Source: an uncultured Prevotellaceae bacterium (lineage in GTDB: Bacteria; Bacteroidota; Bacteroidia; Bacteroidales; Bacteroidaceae). Taken from it: DNA of 64,000 nt. The notes under the pieces were generated by a model. It saw only the letters and a program-made list of their open reading frames with translations. It did no database searches and was not told the DNA's origin. The number at the start of each line of letters is the position of its first letter. The stretch's first letter is position 1. The position numbers and the translations under genes are program-made. This document shows, piece after piece, positions 8,880-17,600 of the stretch. The stretch is from the NCBI GenBank assembly GCA_947169115.1, contig CAMVOK010000012.1:1-64000 (forward strand). Reading direction: 5' to 3'.

Positions 8880-9833
8880 TTATTTTTCACCTAAGATGAG
8901 ATTGGCACGCCCTAAACCTTTGGTCAGCACTTTACTGGTGATGGAGTAGGGTGCATCAGATAGAAACTTCCGTAATTCACCCACAAACTGGCGCGTGTCC
9001 ATAGGTCTTCCATTAGTACGATAAAGAGGAATACGAACCTGTTCAAAATGCATCATATTGTCGGTTGCATCAGAAAGATTATAACGATGATTTACGGTAT
9101 TCTCGGCCATCCAGTTGTCGATGATATCAGTAAGTTCCTCACCATCGTATTCTTCTTCGAGAGAAAGACCTGAACCATTATCGAATACACGTATGTCAAT
9201 GTTTACCTCACGACCATTTGTGAGTAAATCGTCGAAATGACTTTGTAACTGGCTTACAAAACCGTCCATTTTTTCTATAACAGCCTCTTCCAACAGAATG
9301 GGTAACTCGGCAGAGAACGATGGTGCACCTGTTCCCTGTGCTGCGGCAACTTGTTTGTTCGTGTATGCATCCAGTCCACGTAAGGTGTAAGTGATACTAC
9401 GCTTAGGTCCTGTAGTGTTCACTTTCCAGGCAACTTCTATGAGAATATCTGCCTTGGCACGATTAAGCAGTCGGTCAAGTGGACTCTCAGCCAATGTACT
9501 ACCACCTGTACGGCTTGTCGTCATCTCATCTTCAGCTGCTGACTGTTTCAAACTTTTAACTGTTTGTGATAAATCCTTTAAAGGAAATCCCTGTTCACTC
9601 ATCAACTCACCTATCTTAGTGACAACATTATAAAGATCCATATTTGTCTGAATGGCTTGTTCATAATCAGGTATATTATTCTTTTTACCCTGATCATCAA
9701 ATGTTGTCATGTATCCATTGACAGAACACCATGTATCGGCCGGAATGACCATCAGTGTCGGTTTTTTGGCCTGTGCCCATAAGAGAAGAGGCATAAATAA
9801 CAATACAACTGAAAAAATGTTTTTCATTTTCAT
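8880..9833 (-). CDS. Secreted DUF6175-like protein
   Basis: This 317-residue protein has the signal peptide IFSVVLLFMPLLLWAQA. The mature protein begins 'KPTLMVIPADTWCSVNGYMTTFDDQG', then 'GFPLKDLSQTVKSLKQSAAEDEM' and a C-terminal part ending 'LTKGLGRANLILGEK'. These features match my recollection of DUF6175, a Bacteroidota secreted family of unknown function. It is 13 bp upstream of the CsgG-like gene and 5 bp downstream of the 156-residue gene, a tight operon arrangement. Confidence 0.7.
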   Translation of the reverse strand: MKMKNIFSVVLLFMPLLLWAQAKKPTLMVIPADTWCSVNGYMTTFDDQGKKNNIPDYEQAIQTNMDLYNVVTKIGELMSEQGFPLKDLSQTVKSLKQSAAEDEMTTSRTGGSTLAESPLDRLLNRAKADILIEVAWKVNTTGPKRSITYTLRGLDAYTNKQVAAAQGTGAPSFSAELPILLEEAVIEKMDGFVSQLQSHFDDLLTNGREVNIDIRVFDNGSGLSLEEEYDGEELTDIIDNWMAENTVNHRYNLSDATDNMMHFEQVRIPLYRTNGRPMDTRQFVGELRKFLSDAPYSITSKVLTKGLGRANLILGEK

Positions 9834-9838
9834 AATTC

Positions 9839-10309
9839 TTAGTTTTTAATTATACCATCAGCGATAAGTTTGGCTTTCAATTCGGAGCGGCGTATCCGTA
9901 CCACTGCTCCGTATGCATTTTGTACCTTGCCTCTTATTTTTACTTTGGACTTGAATTTTTCATCCTCACTGGTTGCATACTGATTATACGTACCACCATC
10001 GGCAAAAAACGTACCAAAATAGGATTCATGCCGCTCGTATGCATTAACTTCGGTAATGAGCGGACGGATGGTTTGTCCCTTAGCCTGAATACCTTTGAAA
10101 AGGATTACATATACTGCATTTTTACGCGCTTGTTCACGAGCATCAGATTTTCGTTTTCCTTCACCATAAGAACGGACAGTGATACTGCCATCAAGTTCCG
10201 TATTCAAGAATGTCACTTCAGGCAGATTATATACTTCTCCTATGCGTGTCTGTGCATTTAGCGTTGTGCCAGTTAATAGCATCAACGCCATAAATAATAA
10301 CTTTTTCAT
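9839..10309 (-). CDS. Small secreted protein, paralogue of the upstream gene
   Basis: This is a 156-residue protein with a signal peptide (MKKLLFMALMLLTGTTLNAQ). The mature part carries 'KSDAREQARKNAVYVILFKGI' in the middle and ends 'AKLIADGIIKN'. The upstream 152-residue protein has the matching elements 'CAIHGVLFRGF' and 'DLQEAGIIKG', so the two arose by duplication. The 'AREQARKNAV' helix followed by a hydrophobic strand recalls the LPP20/FlgT-N type of envelope domain; this is only a resemblance. Its first base coincides with the last base of the upstream gene. Confidence 0.7.
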   Translation of the reverse strand: MKKLLFMALMLLTGTTLNAQTRIGEVYNLPEVTFLNTELDGSITVRSYGEGKRKSDAREQARKNAVYVILFKGIQAKGQTIRPLITEVNAYERHESYFGTFFADGGTYNQYATSEDEKFKSKVKIRGKVQNAYGAVVRIRRSELKAKLIADGIIKN

Positions 10310-10767
10310 CAGAATCCAGAGTTAAGTCCTTTTATGATACCAGCTTCCTGTAAGTCTTTTCGCAGTTGATCCTTGGCTACAGTAACCACACTGCTGACTT
10401 TATATTGCTTACCAACTTTAACTACTTGACGCGAACTGCCAAGTACTTGATAGTAGTTCTTATATGTTGTCTCGAAAAAATCATTGAAGAAAGCTACATT
10501 CTGTTGTTCAACCATTGCGCTTCCAGCCAGAGGTTTTTGCTGCTGACGAAATTCTTTATTGGCAAATCCACGGAATAATACACCATGAATGGCACAACGA
10601 CCAATTTCATCGTCAATTACCTTAGATTTTTTTGACAACACGGAAACCTTTACTAAATAAGTTCCCTGATTACCTGTACCTGCACCTTCTATCTCATAGT
10701 CAGGTAGATTATCCGCCATTATGGGCAAGGCGAACATAAGCATAAATGTTAGAAGAATGTTTTTCAT
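10309..10767 (-). CDS. Small secreted protein heading the secreted-protein operon
   Basis: This 152-residue protein starts MKNILLTFMLMFALPIMADN, a signal peptide; an upstream ATG at 10800 is not needed. The mature region has 'YLVKVSVLSKKSKVIDDEIGRCAIHGVLFRGF', a mid region 'NVAFFNDFFETTYKNYYQVL', and ends 'KDLQEAGIIKGLNSGF'. It is paralogous to the next gene. It is the first gene of the run 10767 to 5613, in which every product is exported. No clear TAnnTTTG box was found upstream; the 10768-10824 gap separates it from the structured RNA region. Confidence 0.7.
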   Translation of the reverse strand: MKNILLTFMLMFALPIMADNLPDYEIEGAGTGNQGTYLVKVSVLSKKSKVIDDEIGRCAIHGVLFRGFANKEFRQQQKPLAGSAMVEQQNVAFFNDFFETTYKNYYQVLGSSRQVVKVGKQYKVSSVVTVAKDQLRKDLQEAGIIKGLNSGF

Positions 10768-10824
10768 AGTTACATTTCCCCCGTACACTACAGCCCCCAA
10801 GTGTACATTTAATAATTATGTAAC

Positions 10825-11043
10825 ATAGAAGCGTGGACTGTTGTGCCACTTTCTTAGCTTGAAGGTCCTGAGAAATACCTATAATACGAGTAGTGGGTAG
10901 CAGTCCACGTCATGCGTGGAAGCTGCAACATGCTCTCTTTCCGTATTATATATGCTTATAGAATTTCTCAGGTTCTCAAGCTTAAAAAGGAAAGCATTGC
11001 GCTTCTTTTTTCATTAAAAATGCAATAAGCCACTGCTCATTGT
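10825..11043 (-). ncRNA. ssrS: 6S-RNA-like structured RNA (ssrS candidate)
   Basis: A minus-strand -7 box TAACTTTG (11049-11056) is followed by a region that folds as one long irregular hairpin. The elements are a weak terminal stem (11030-11039 with about 10826-10836), a near-perfect stem of about 20 bp (10963-10985 with 10855-10876), a 9-bp stem TATAATACG/CGTATTATA (10932-10940 with 10880-10888), an open bubble, and an apical hairpin (10900-10926). Closing stem, bubble and apical stem is the architecture of 6S RNA, which binds RNA polymerase holoenzyme. No protein frame fits. The strand rests on the promoter; the fold alone is compatible with either strand. No strong terminator is seen. Confidence 0.5.
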
Positions 11044-11048
11044 CTGGG

Positions 11049-11056
11049 CAAAGTTA
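11049..11056 (-). promoter_or_regulatory. -7 promoter box for the 6S-like RNA
   Basis: The minus strand reads TAACTTTG, an exact TAnnTTTG match, placed just before the 5' arm of the predicted terminal stem. Confidence 0.5.
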
Positions 11057-11220
11057 AAAAAATAATTATATAAAAAAAAAGAAAATTCAATTTTTGTAAT
11101 AAAAATCTTGTCCAACAATTTTTGCTAAGTATTTAAGAATTAAGGGAATATCTATAATATAAATCAAATATCGCTGAAGAAATCAGATGTAATATGTTAT
11201 ATTATTTCGTAATTTATTTC

Positions 11221-11228
11221 TACCTTTG
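11221..11228 (+). promoter_or_regulatory. -7 promoter box for the antitoxin-like gene
   Basis: TACCTTTG followed by CA, about 25 bp before the first usable ATG at 11253. Confidence 0.55.
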
Positions 11229-11252
11229 CAAACTAACGTAAATGTGTTGATT

Positions 11253-11519
11253 ATGATAACGATGCAAATAAATGCCATGAATGCACAGATATGGCGCAAT
11301 ATGAGTGTTATTGCCGAACGTGAGCCTTTGATGAAACGATTATCCCGATATCTGAATAGATTAGTAAAGGAACGGGAAGACGCAACATTAATGAACAAGG
11401 AAGAATTCTTTGCAAAGATAGAACGTGCCGAGCAACAAGCGAAACGGGGAGAAGGGATGGAACTTTTGCCTGGTGAAGATTTGGCTACTTTCTTAAAGCG
11501 AAATGGCTATGAGATATAA
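11253..11519 (+). CDS. Antitoxin-like small protein of a type II TA pair
   Basis: This 88-residue protein has an N-terminal helical segment (MNAQIWRNMSVIAEREPLM), a basic helix KRLSRYLNRLVKERED, the segment TLMNKEEFFAKIERAEQQ and the C-terminus MELLPGEDLATFLKRNGYEI. This layout is common in Bacteroidota antitoxin-like proteins that precede RelE/ParE toxins. In-frame ATGs at 11253, 11262 and 11277 are all possible starts. A toxin-like start codon overlaps its 3' end, but the toxin frame is broken after a few codons, so the antitoxin appears orphaned. Confidence 0.65.
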   Translation: MITMQINAMNAQIWRNMSVIAEREPLMKRLSRYLNRLVKEREDATLMNKEEFFAKIERAEQQAKRGEGMELLPGEDLATFLKRNGYEI

Positions 11520-11556
11520 GGTTATCATCACCCCGAAGCTACTTATGACATATGAT
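11509..11556 (+). pseudogene. Stump of a RelE/ParE-type toxin gene
   Basis: Starting inside the antitoxin stop region, the frame reads MRYKVIITP, the usual first strand of RelE/ParE toxins (families commonly begin YKVIITPEA). After ATCACCCC the frame reads KLLMTYDKK; a one-base insertion would give TPEATYDI and then a stop. Within 20 codons the sequence enters an intrinsic terminator. The rest of the toxin is absent. The identification depends on a very short match. Confidence 0.45.
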
Positions 11557-11598
11557 AAAAAACTCCCTCGTCCATCTATTCGGACGAGGGAGTTTTTT
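11557..11598. terminator. Bidirectional intrinsic terminator
   Basis: A perfect inverted repeat, AAAAAACTCCCTCGTCC (11557-11573) with its complement (11582-11598), has A and T runs on both sides. It serves the plus-strand antitoxin unit and the minus-strand diaminopimelate dehydrogenase gene, which ends 57 bp away. Confidence 0.85.
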
Positions 11599-11654
11599 AT
11601 GCTCTATGAAATTCAGGGCAGTAAATGCCGTTATTCCTATGGAAGGAATATTCT

Positions 11655-12614
11655 TTATACCAGATGTCTGATGATATCCTCGCGGTCGCCGGGGAGATAG
11701 TCGATGACGGGTATTTCAATCATCGTGTAACATCCGGGTTGCTGGCGCATGGCAGCACGTGCTACATTGACGAGCACCTGAGCTGTCAGGGCAGGGTTGT
11801 TGATTTTCATGTTAAACTCGAAGAGTTGATTGTGGGTCTGACCACTGACACCCTTGCGCACGAGATTTACGCCGTGACCCACGTCGTTCAGGGCATCCAC
11901 ACTATCCACTTGGAAAACGTGTGTCTCGTCCGAAGCAAAGTAGGGGTCGGCCTTGATGGCAGCGGTTACCTCATCGAGGTTGGCACCTTCCTCCAGTTCT
12001 ACATATACCATGCGACGGTGTATGCCCTGACCTACAGGAATGGTCATGGAAAGAGCGTCTTTGACACCTGCCTTGGAACGCACGCATACACTGTGACCCA
12101 TGGAACGTCCAGGACCGAAGTTAGTGTAGGAGATACCCTTGGGTGCAAGGCTTTCCATCAGGGTGCGTACTACGCTGTCACTTCCGGGATCCCAGCCGGC
12201 AGAGATAATGCTGACAGCACCTCCAGCCTTGGCGGCCTTGTCGAGTGAGCGGCGCAGATCAACAATCTTTCCGTGAATGTCGAAGGAGTCCACTGTATTG
12301 ATGCCCTTTGCCAGATACTGAAGGGCGTATTCTTCTACACTGCGGGTTGGGGTGGCCAAGATAGCTACATCAACTTTGCCCAGTTCATCGATGTCTTTTA
12401 CCACCTTGTAGCCTTCTAGTTCCTTGGGAAGGTTTTCTGCACCATGTCGGCGCACCACGCCAGCTACCTCCATATCGGGAGCTTCTACCAATGCCTGCAA
12501 GGCATATTTTCCGATGTTGCCGTAGCCTACAATGGCTACACGAATGGCCTCACCCCCAACCCCTCTCCGAAGGGCGAGGGGAGCAGTTTCATTTGTTGTT
12601 TGTTTCTGTTCCAT
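11655..12614 (-). CDS. ddh: meso-Diaminopimelate dehydrogenase
   Basis: This NADPH-dependent enzyme makes meso-2,6-diaminopimelate from tetrahydrodipicolinate in one step, for lysine and peptidoglycan. The 319-residue protein has the Rossmann motif [15 protein letters not shown] near residue 25, then [11 protein letters not shown], the substrate-binding DSFDIH and [14 protein letters not shown]. The first 24 residues are abnormal: [14 protein letters not shown] is encoded by a 37-bp GC-rich hairpin repeat (12547-12583), so the enzyme appears to have gained an N-terminal extension. The normal family start lies at about [10 protein letters not shown], where no ATG remains. An inverted copy of the repeat lies just upstream at 12662-12698. 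Confidence 0.93.
   Translation of the reverse strand: MEQKQTTNETAPLALRRGVGGEAIRVAIVGYGNIGKYALQALVEAPDMEVAGVVRRHGAENLPKELEGYKVVKDIDELGKVDVAILATPTRSVEEYALQYLAKGINTVDSFDIHGKIVDLRRSLDKAAKAGGAVSIISAGWDPGSDSVVRTLMESLAPKGISYTNFGPGRSMGHSVCVRSKAGVKDALSMTIPVGQGIHRRMVYVELEEGANLDEVTAAIKADPYFASDETHVFQVDSVDALNDVGHGVNLVRKGVSGQTHNQLFEFNMKINNPALTAQVLVNVARAAMRQQPGCYTMIEIPVIDYLPGDREDIIRHLV
12547..12583. repeat. GC-rich hairpin repeat, family 1, copy A
   Basis: 37 bp beginning GCCTCACCCCCAACCCC and ending GGGCGAGGGGAG, with an internal palindrome around CTCCGAAGGGCGAG. Identical to the copy at 46333-46369 and inverted relative to 12662-12698. It lies inside the ddh coding region. Confidence 0.85.
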
Positions 12615-12661
12615 ATTTATATTCTTTAATCTATAATCTTTAAACCTTAATTTTCTATCTA

Positions 12662-12698
12662 CTCCCCTCGCCCTTCGGAGAGGGGATGGGGGTGAGGC
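12662..12698. repeat. GC-rich hairpin repeat, family 1, copy B (inverted)
   Basis: Reverse complement of copy A with one mismatch, separated from it by 78 bp. It sits between the peptidase stop at 12701 and the ddh start, so a peptidase-ddh read-through transcript could form a very stable hairpin that includes the ddh start region. Confidence 0.85.
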
Positions 12699-12700
12699 TT

Positions 12701-14095
12701 TTAATCTTCACCTTGGAACATGGGGTCCCAGGCAGGTAGGCGAACAGGTTTCTGTTTCAGAATGTCGAGTACCGACTGAGGACAGTATTTACGGTTCACA
12801 ACTACGCGGAACATATATTCGCGGAACCACTCGTCGGTCATAATGAGGTGACCTTGATAGCCGTACTTCTCGCCCCACGAGTTTTCCACTTTCCATTTCG
12901 TAGGCTTTCCGTCCTTGTCAAGGTCAACGGCCACGAGTGTCATGGCATGGCTGCTTCCAGAGTCGTGTGTCTGTATGCGTTGCTTCTTGTTCATGCCGAA
13001 GGTAGTGCCAAAGAGACTACCATAATCGTAGTTATCCATGGCCAGAAGACCTGTGGTTCGGTTCAGTTGCTTGCCTACGTCGCAAGAGAAGTACATAGGC
13101 ACGCTGTCCTTCAATGAAGCAATGGCTATAGGACTAAGGTCGTCGATGTCCAGATTCACGTATAGCCAGTTGTGTCCGTCATAAACATGACGGTCCATAT
13201 CAATCTCATAAACCTTGTTATAGGGACGGCTGGGGTCGTTCATCAGCATCACGTAGTCCTGATTCAGGTCTTCTTCGGGAGCGCATATCTCCTTGTAGAA
13301 CGACAAAGGAGTATATTTCTTTGGTTCGCTCAAGTATTTGCCTTTCTTGTCTTTTGGTGCCCAGGTAAACTCTTTCACAGGTTCTCCGTATGCCATTGTA
13401 AGCATACGATAGACGGTCTTCATCTGTTCCACCTTGTAGGCTTCCAGTTGCTTTGTGGTAGCACCTGCCTCGCTCTTTTCGCGGATACTGATGGCTATCT
13501 CACGCAACTTGCGTTTCAGGTGGCTGTCGAATTCGCTGGTGTTGTTGGCAATGTAAGTTTCGGGCATCACGTCTTTGGGTACCAGTCCATACTTCGTCAC
13601 CAGGTCGGCCACACCCGTATAGGTGCCGCCATCGGAGAGTGGATTTTGCATCAGCCACTGCACCTGCTGCGAGTCGATGTCCTCCTTACGGGTATCGATA
13701 ATACCCTGCAGAAAGAGGTTAGATTTTTCCAGTTGGTCGTAGAAGAACGTATAGACATGACTAAACATGAAGTTTTCAATCCCGAGGTTCTTCATGGCAC
13801 GCTGGCGTAGCACGTTGGTGCCTGTGAATAACCAGCAACGTCCCGAACTTTCCTGATTGGTGATTCCGGAATTATTTACTTCCAAGGAGAACCATGTGTC
13901 TTTTTCCTTCGGGTTGTTGGGCACTGCGGTCAGTTTGTTGATGCTGCCCGACTGGATGGCATTCACGAGCGCCCGTTCGGCAGCTGTTGCTTCGCCCTGA
14001 CTGCTCAGTTGCCTCAGCACTTCGGGTGTAAGTGACTGCTGTGCGTGTGCCATTCCACAACATATAAGTCCCCAAAAGAATAGTTTTACTTTCAT
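12701..14095 (-). CDS. Exported C1B cysteine aminopeptidase (bleomycin hydrolase family)
   Basis: This papain-fold peptidase has 464 residues, the normal length for the PepC/bleomycin hydrolase family. The catalytic cysteine lies in [12 protein letters not shown], the histidine in [14 protein letters not shown] and the asparagine in [15 protein letters not shown]. Unlike cytoplasmic PepC it has a signal peptide ([16 protein letters not shown]), so it probably acts in the periplasm or outside. The start MKVKLFF at 14095 is preferred to the ATG at 14116, which lies in the -7 box. It is upstream of ddh on the same strand, with a hairpin repeat between them. Confidence 0.92.
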   Translation of the reverse strand: MKVKLFFWGLICCGMAHAQQSLTPEVLRQLSSQGEATAAERALVNAIQSGSINKLTAVPNNPKEKDTWFSLEVNNSGITNQESSGRCWLFTGTNVLRQRAMKNLGIENFMFSHVYTFFYDQLEKSNLFLQGIIDTRKEDIDSQQVQWLMQNPLSDGGTYTGVADLVTKYGLVPKDVMPETYIANNTSEFDSHLKRKLREIAISIREKSEAGATTKQLEAYKVEQMKTVYRMLTMAYGEPVKEFTWAPKDKKGKYLSEPKKYTPLSFYKEICAPEEDLNQDYVMLMNDPSRPYNKVYEIDMDRHVYDGHNWLYVNLDIDDLSPIAIASLKDSVPMYFSCDVGKQLNRTTGLLAMDNYDYGSLFGTTFGMNKKQRIQTHDSGSSHAMTLVAVDLDKDGKPTKWKVENSWGEKYGYQGHLIMTDEWFREYMFRVVVNRKYCPQSVLDILKQKPVRLPAWDPMFQGED

Positions 14096-14113
14096 AAAGT
14101 CATTATTTGGGTG

Positions 14114-14121
14114 CAAAGTTA
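14114..14121 (-). promoter_or_regulatory. -7 promoter box for the C1B peptidase gene
   Basis: The minus strand reads TAACTTTG, placing transcription start about 12 nt before the ATG at 14095. The box rules out the longer ATG at 14116. Confidence 0.55.
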
Positions 14122-14167
14122 ATACAAAATGCTGGAAAACCTAACAATTTGTAAAGAAAAAAGCTAT

Positions 14168-14629
14168 TTATTGTGTGAATTGTGGTCGATATATGCCACT
14201 GTTGCCCATGGGGGCAGCGGCAGCATTGAACAGGGTCCAGTCATGGATAGTGTAGATGCGATGGAGGCGGTCGCAGTAGTAGTGGAGACTAACCTTCTTG
14301 TCACCGCCGTTTCCGCCGATGATTAGCGGATAATAGGTGATGGGACCATTGACCATTGGACTGGTGACGGCACGCACATCATCGTTGATAGTAGCACACA
14401 TAAGGTCTGCGCTACTCTGGTAAGCAGCCAGTGTGTCGCCCAACTGTACCTGAACCGACATAGTCAATTCATAGAGTGAGTAGTCGGGCTTAATCCATGT
14501 GGTAGGACGTGCATCAGTGCCCTCCTGCAAGTAGGCAGGAGTTGCAGGGGTAGGTTCATCGTCGCCACAGCTCCCCACCACGAAGGTGAGGGCTGTCAGC
14601 AACAATATGAATATTAGATTTCTGTTCAT
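14168..14629 (-). CDS. Small lipoprotein following the giant secreted protein
   Basis: This 153-residue protein has a lipoprotein signal (LLTALTFVVGSC, cleavage before Cys20) followed by a Pro/Thr linker. The mature domain is beta-rich, with 'LYELTMSVQVQLGDTLAAYQ', 'DLMCATINDDVRAVTSP' and 'IYTIHDWTLFNAA'. Family not recognised. It starts 5 bp after the stop of the 3,582-residue gene and is surely translated from the same message. It may be a surface partner of that protein or help anchor it; this is inferred only from position. Confidence 0.75.
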   Translation of the reverse strand: MNRNLIFILLLTALTFVVGSCGDDEPTPATPAYLQEGTDARPTTWIKPDYSLYELTMSVQVQLGDTLAAYQSSADLMCATINDDVRAVTSPMVNGPITYYPLIIGGNGGDKKVSLHYYCDRLHRIYTIHDWTLFNAAAAPMGNSGIYRPQFTQ

Positions 14630-14634
14630 AACAG

Positions 14635-17600
14635 TTATTTTATGGTTACTTTTTCATTATTGTAGATATACACACCTTGCTTGGTCGGACGTTTGTTGAG
14701 GCGGATACCACTGAGCGTGTACCATCCGTCGCCAGACGATGCGGCAGTGTTCAGGAAGTTTATGGCTGTGGGTTCATCGGGTGTACCGAGGGCAGCATTG
14801 GGTGCATAGAACATCTGACCATGATCGGAGGTAGCGATGACTTCTTCGCCACGTTCCAGAGTGAAGGATAGGTTATTGCTTGTGGCCATCTCGCAGTCGC
14901 CAATATTCAGGTAGAAGACACCCTCTTCGTCGGCCTCTGCCACACCACACAGTTCTGCTCCACGCCATGCGCTCAGTCGGTCGCCAGCCTCTGTGCTGAT
15001 GCCATCAGCCACAGCTACAACCGTCATACTCGTACCACTGGTGTTTTGCATGAGCGGAGCATTCTTCTTGCCCACACCACCATAGCGCGAAGAGCCCAAG
15101 TAGATGGGATACCAGAAACTTACCTCCTTGTCGCCATTGTGCTTCAGCATATAGCCTTCGCCTACACGCATGTACTGCAGCGTACCCTTCCACGAACGGT
15201 TGCCCATGGCATCGGTAGTCAACACGGCAAATTCGCTCTGGCTCTTGATGATGTCGCCCACACTACCCAATTCGGCATACTCAGCCATTGCCGTACCTAT
15301 CGGCAGGTTCAGGCTCGAGATATAGCCAATGCGGTTCCAGCCCATCTTCACGGTGATGGCATCGTAGAAGATAGTTCCGATGATGTATCCCACTTTGTCA
15401 TCCATCGAGTAGAAACGGTACATCTTATAAGGATTAACCGATACAATGGAGTCTGCACAGTCCCATGCAAAGGTGGGGTTGTTTGGGTCGTCAGGATTGG
15501 GCAGGGCCTTGTAGGATAGCAGGTTGAAAGTACCATCAGACCATTCTGCCTCCAGTGTATCGTCCACCTTCCATTTCGTGGCGTTGTTCAGCAATTTTTT
15601 AACGGTACCCGGATTGGGTTCCACATTGAACGATACCCAGTTCCAGCCCTTCTTCAACTGAATGGCCTGTACCACTTCATTGTTGGTCACGAATATTACC
15701 GGTTCCGTGGCAGACCCGATGATAGTATCGTTCTTGAACGTAATATTCCTATCAGCCATCACCGTGTGGATGATGCCGGTGGAAGCATCGAAGAATTCGA
15801 AGTGCAGTCCTGTAGCCCCATAGTCTGGGTTGTAAACGTTCAGATAGGCTAATCCCTGATTGGTACCATCCTCTGTCTTTGTCTCAAGATGGGTTACGCC
15901 CAACAGACGATGGTCTTCGTTGAATACGGCCAGCATATCCTCACTATCATTTTCCACATCATCATCAAGTTTCACCTGTCCTACAATATTCATCGAGATA
16001 TTCGCCTTCAACAATTCGTCATCAACAGCCCAGTCGGGTTTCGTACCACGCACCTTCAGACTGATGGGTAACGGTTCGGTCATTCCATCTTCACCCACGA
16101 GAGAAATCACCTCTTCGTAGTTACCTATGTTGGTATAGGGCGAAACGGTGAAGGTGATGGTCTCCTCATCAAGGGCACCCACCGAACTGCTGGTCTCGGA
16201 GGCAGTCATCCAGAGAGGCAGTCCCTCCAAGGTGTAGCGGCGCGACCTGCCGCTCAGGTTTTTCAGCGTAGCAATGAAAGTATATTCCTCGCCATACTTC
16301 GTCTGGAGATGCAGGTGTTTGTCGTTCCATCGCAAAGCATTACGATAGACGTAGAGGTCCATCATGGCCGGCGAAGCCATCAGGTTGCCTTGCAGGTCGG
16401 CCACTTCCTTCACGATGATATATACGTTTGTCTTCTCTATGCTGGGTTCAGGCACGTCCAGATTGATGAGCAGGTTATTTCCGTCAGCCACATACGAGAA
16501 CTTGATGTTTTCCATCTGCTGGCTGTCGTGCATGGGGGCAAAGAGGATGCGGTCGAAACAACGCTCCATATCAGCTGCAGAGACAATGGTATCGCGCTGG
16601 CTGGTATATTCACCTGTAGTCGTATCTTTGTAGCGTTTGAGACTCACGCCAGAAGGCATCAGTCGCAGGTCGTTGTCTGACTGACGCTGGCTTTCCGAGA
16701 AATTCAGGTAAGCCAGCAGTCCCATTTCCTTACCCGACGGTGTGTTGCTGGCATACGACTTTATGCCGTTATTGGACAAGGCCATTTCCATCATGCAAAT
16801 CTCATCGATGTTACCCGTAATTGGAGCTTCAATGGTTTCATTGTCGAGATACGTAGCACCGGCTGCAAGGTGGTTGCCACTGATGCCACCAATAGTGTCA
16901 ACGGCAAACGTGTTGGTCAATTTCTGGTCGATATAAAGACTACCCACGTTGCGCGAACGGTTAACGGTGAGTGCTGCATGGTGCCACTGACCATCACTTA
17001 CATATTTCGTGGTGGATACAAACTGACCACCCAAACTCAACTCGAACAATCCATTTTCAATTCCGAAACGGAAATGGTTTCCATATCCCAATTCGTCCTT
17101 TGCCCGGCCGTTCGCCAACAACGTGCCGACCTCATCTATAGTACGGAACCAGAACATCAGCGTGTAGTCTTGATGGGCATAGCGGTTAAACTGTCTGGAA
17201 TTCAAACGGAAGCCCTTCTTGCCGTCCAGTTTCATACCGATGCCCGAAGGCATCTTCCACGAAGTGCCCAGAAGCCAGAGGTCGCTGCCGCCAGGTGCGC
17301 GGTTATAACTGTAATTGCCACTGCCCTCGTTCAGAGGATAGTTGTCGAGCAGTCCCAGTTCATATCCCGTCAGGCATTTCTGTCGGTAGTTGTTCATCTC
17401 GTAAGTGGTGAGTGCACGGTTCCACAGACGGAACTCCAACATCTCGCCTTCATAATTTCGAGTAACTTCCATACTATCCAAGACATTTGAACCCAGAATG
17501 AGGCTGCCGTAACCGCTATAGATATCTGGATAGATGAACTCGCCCACCTTGGCCGTTCCGTCGTAGAAGCGTATGGTGGTTTGCTTCTTTTCGAGGTCTG

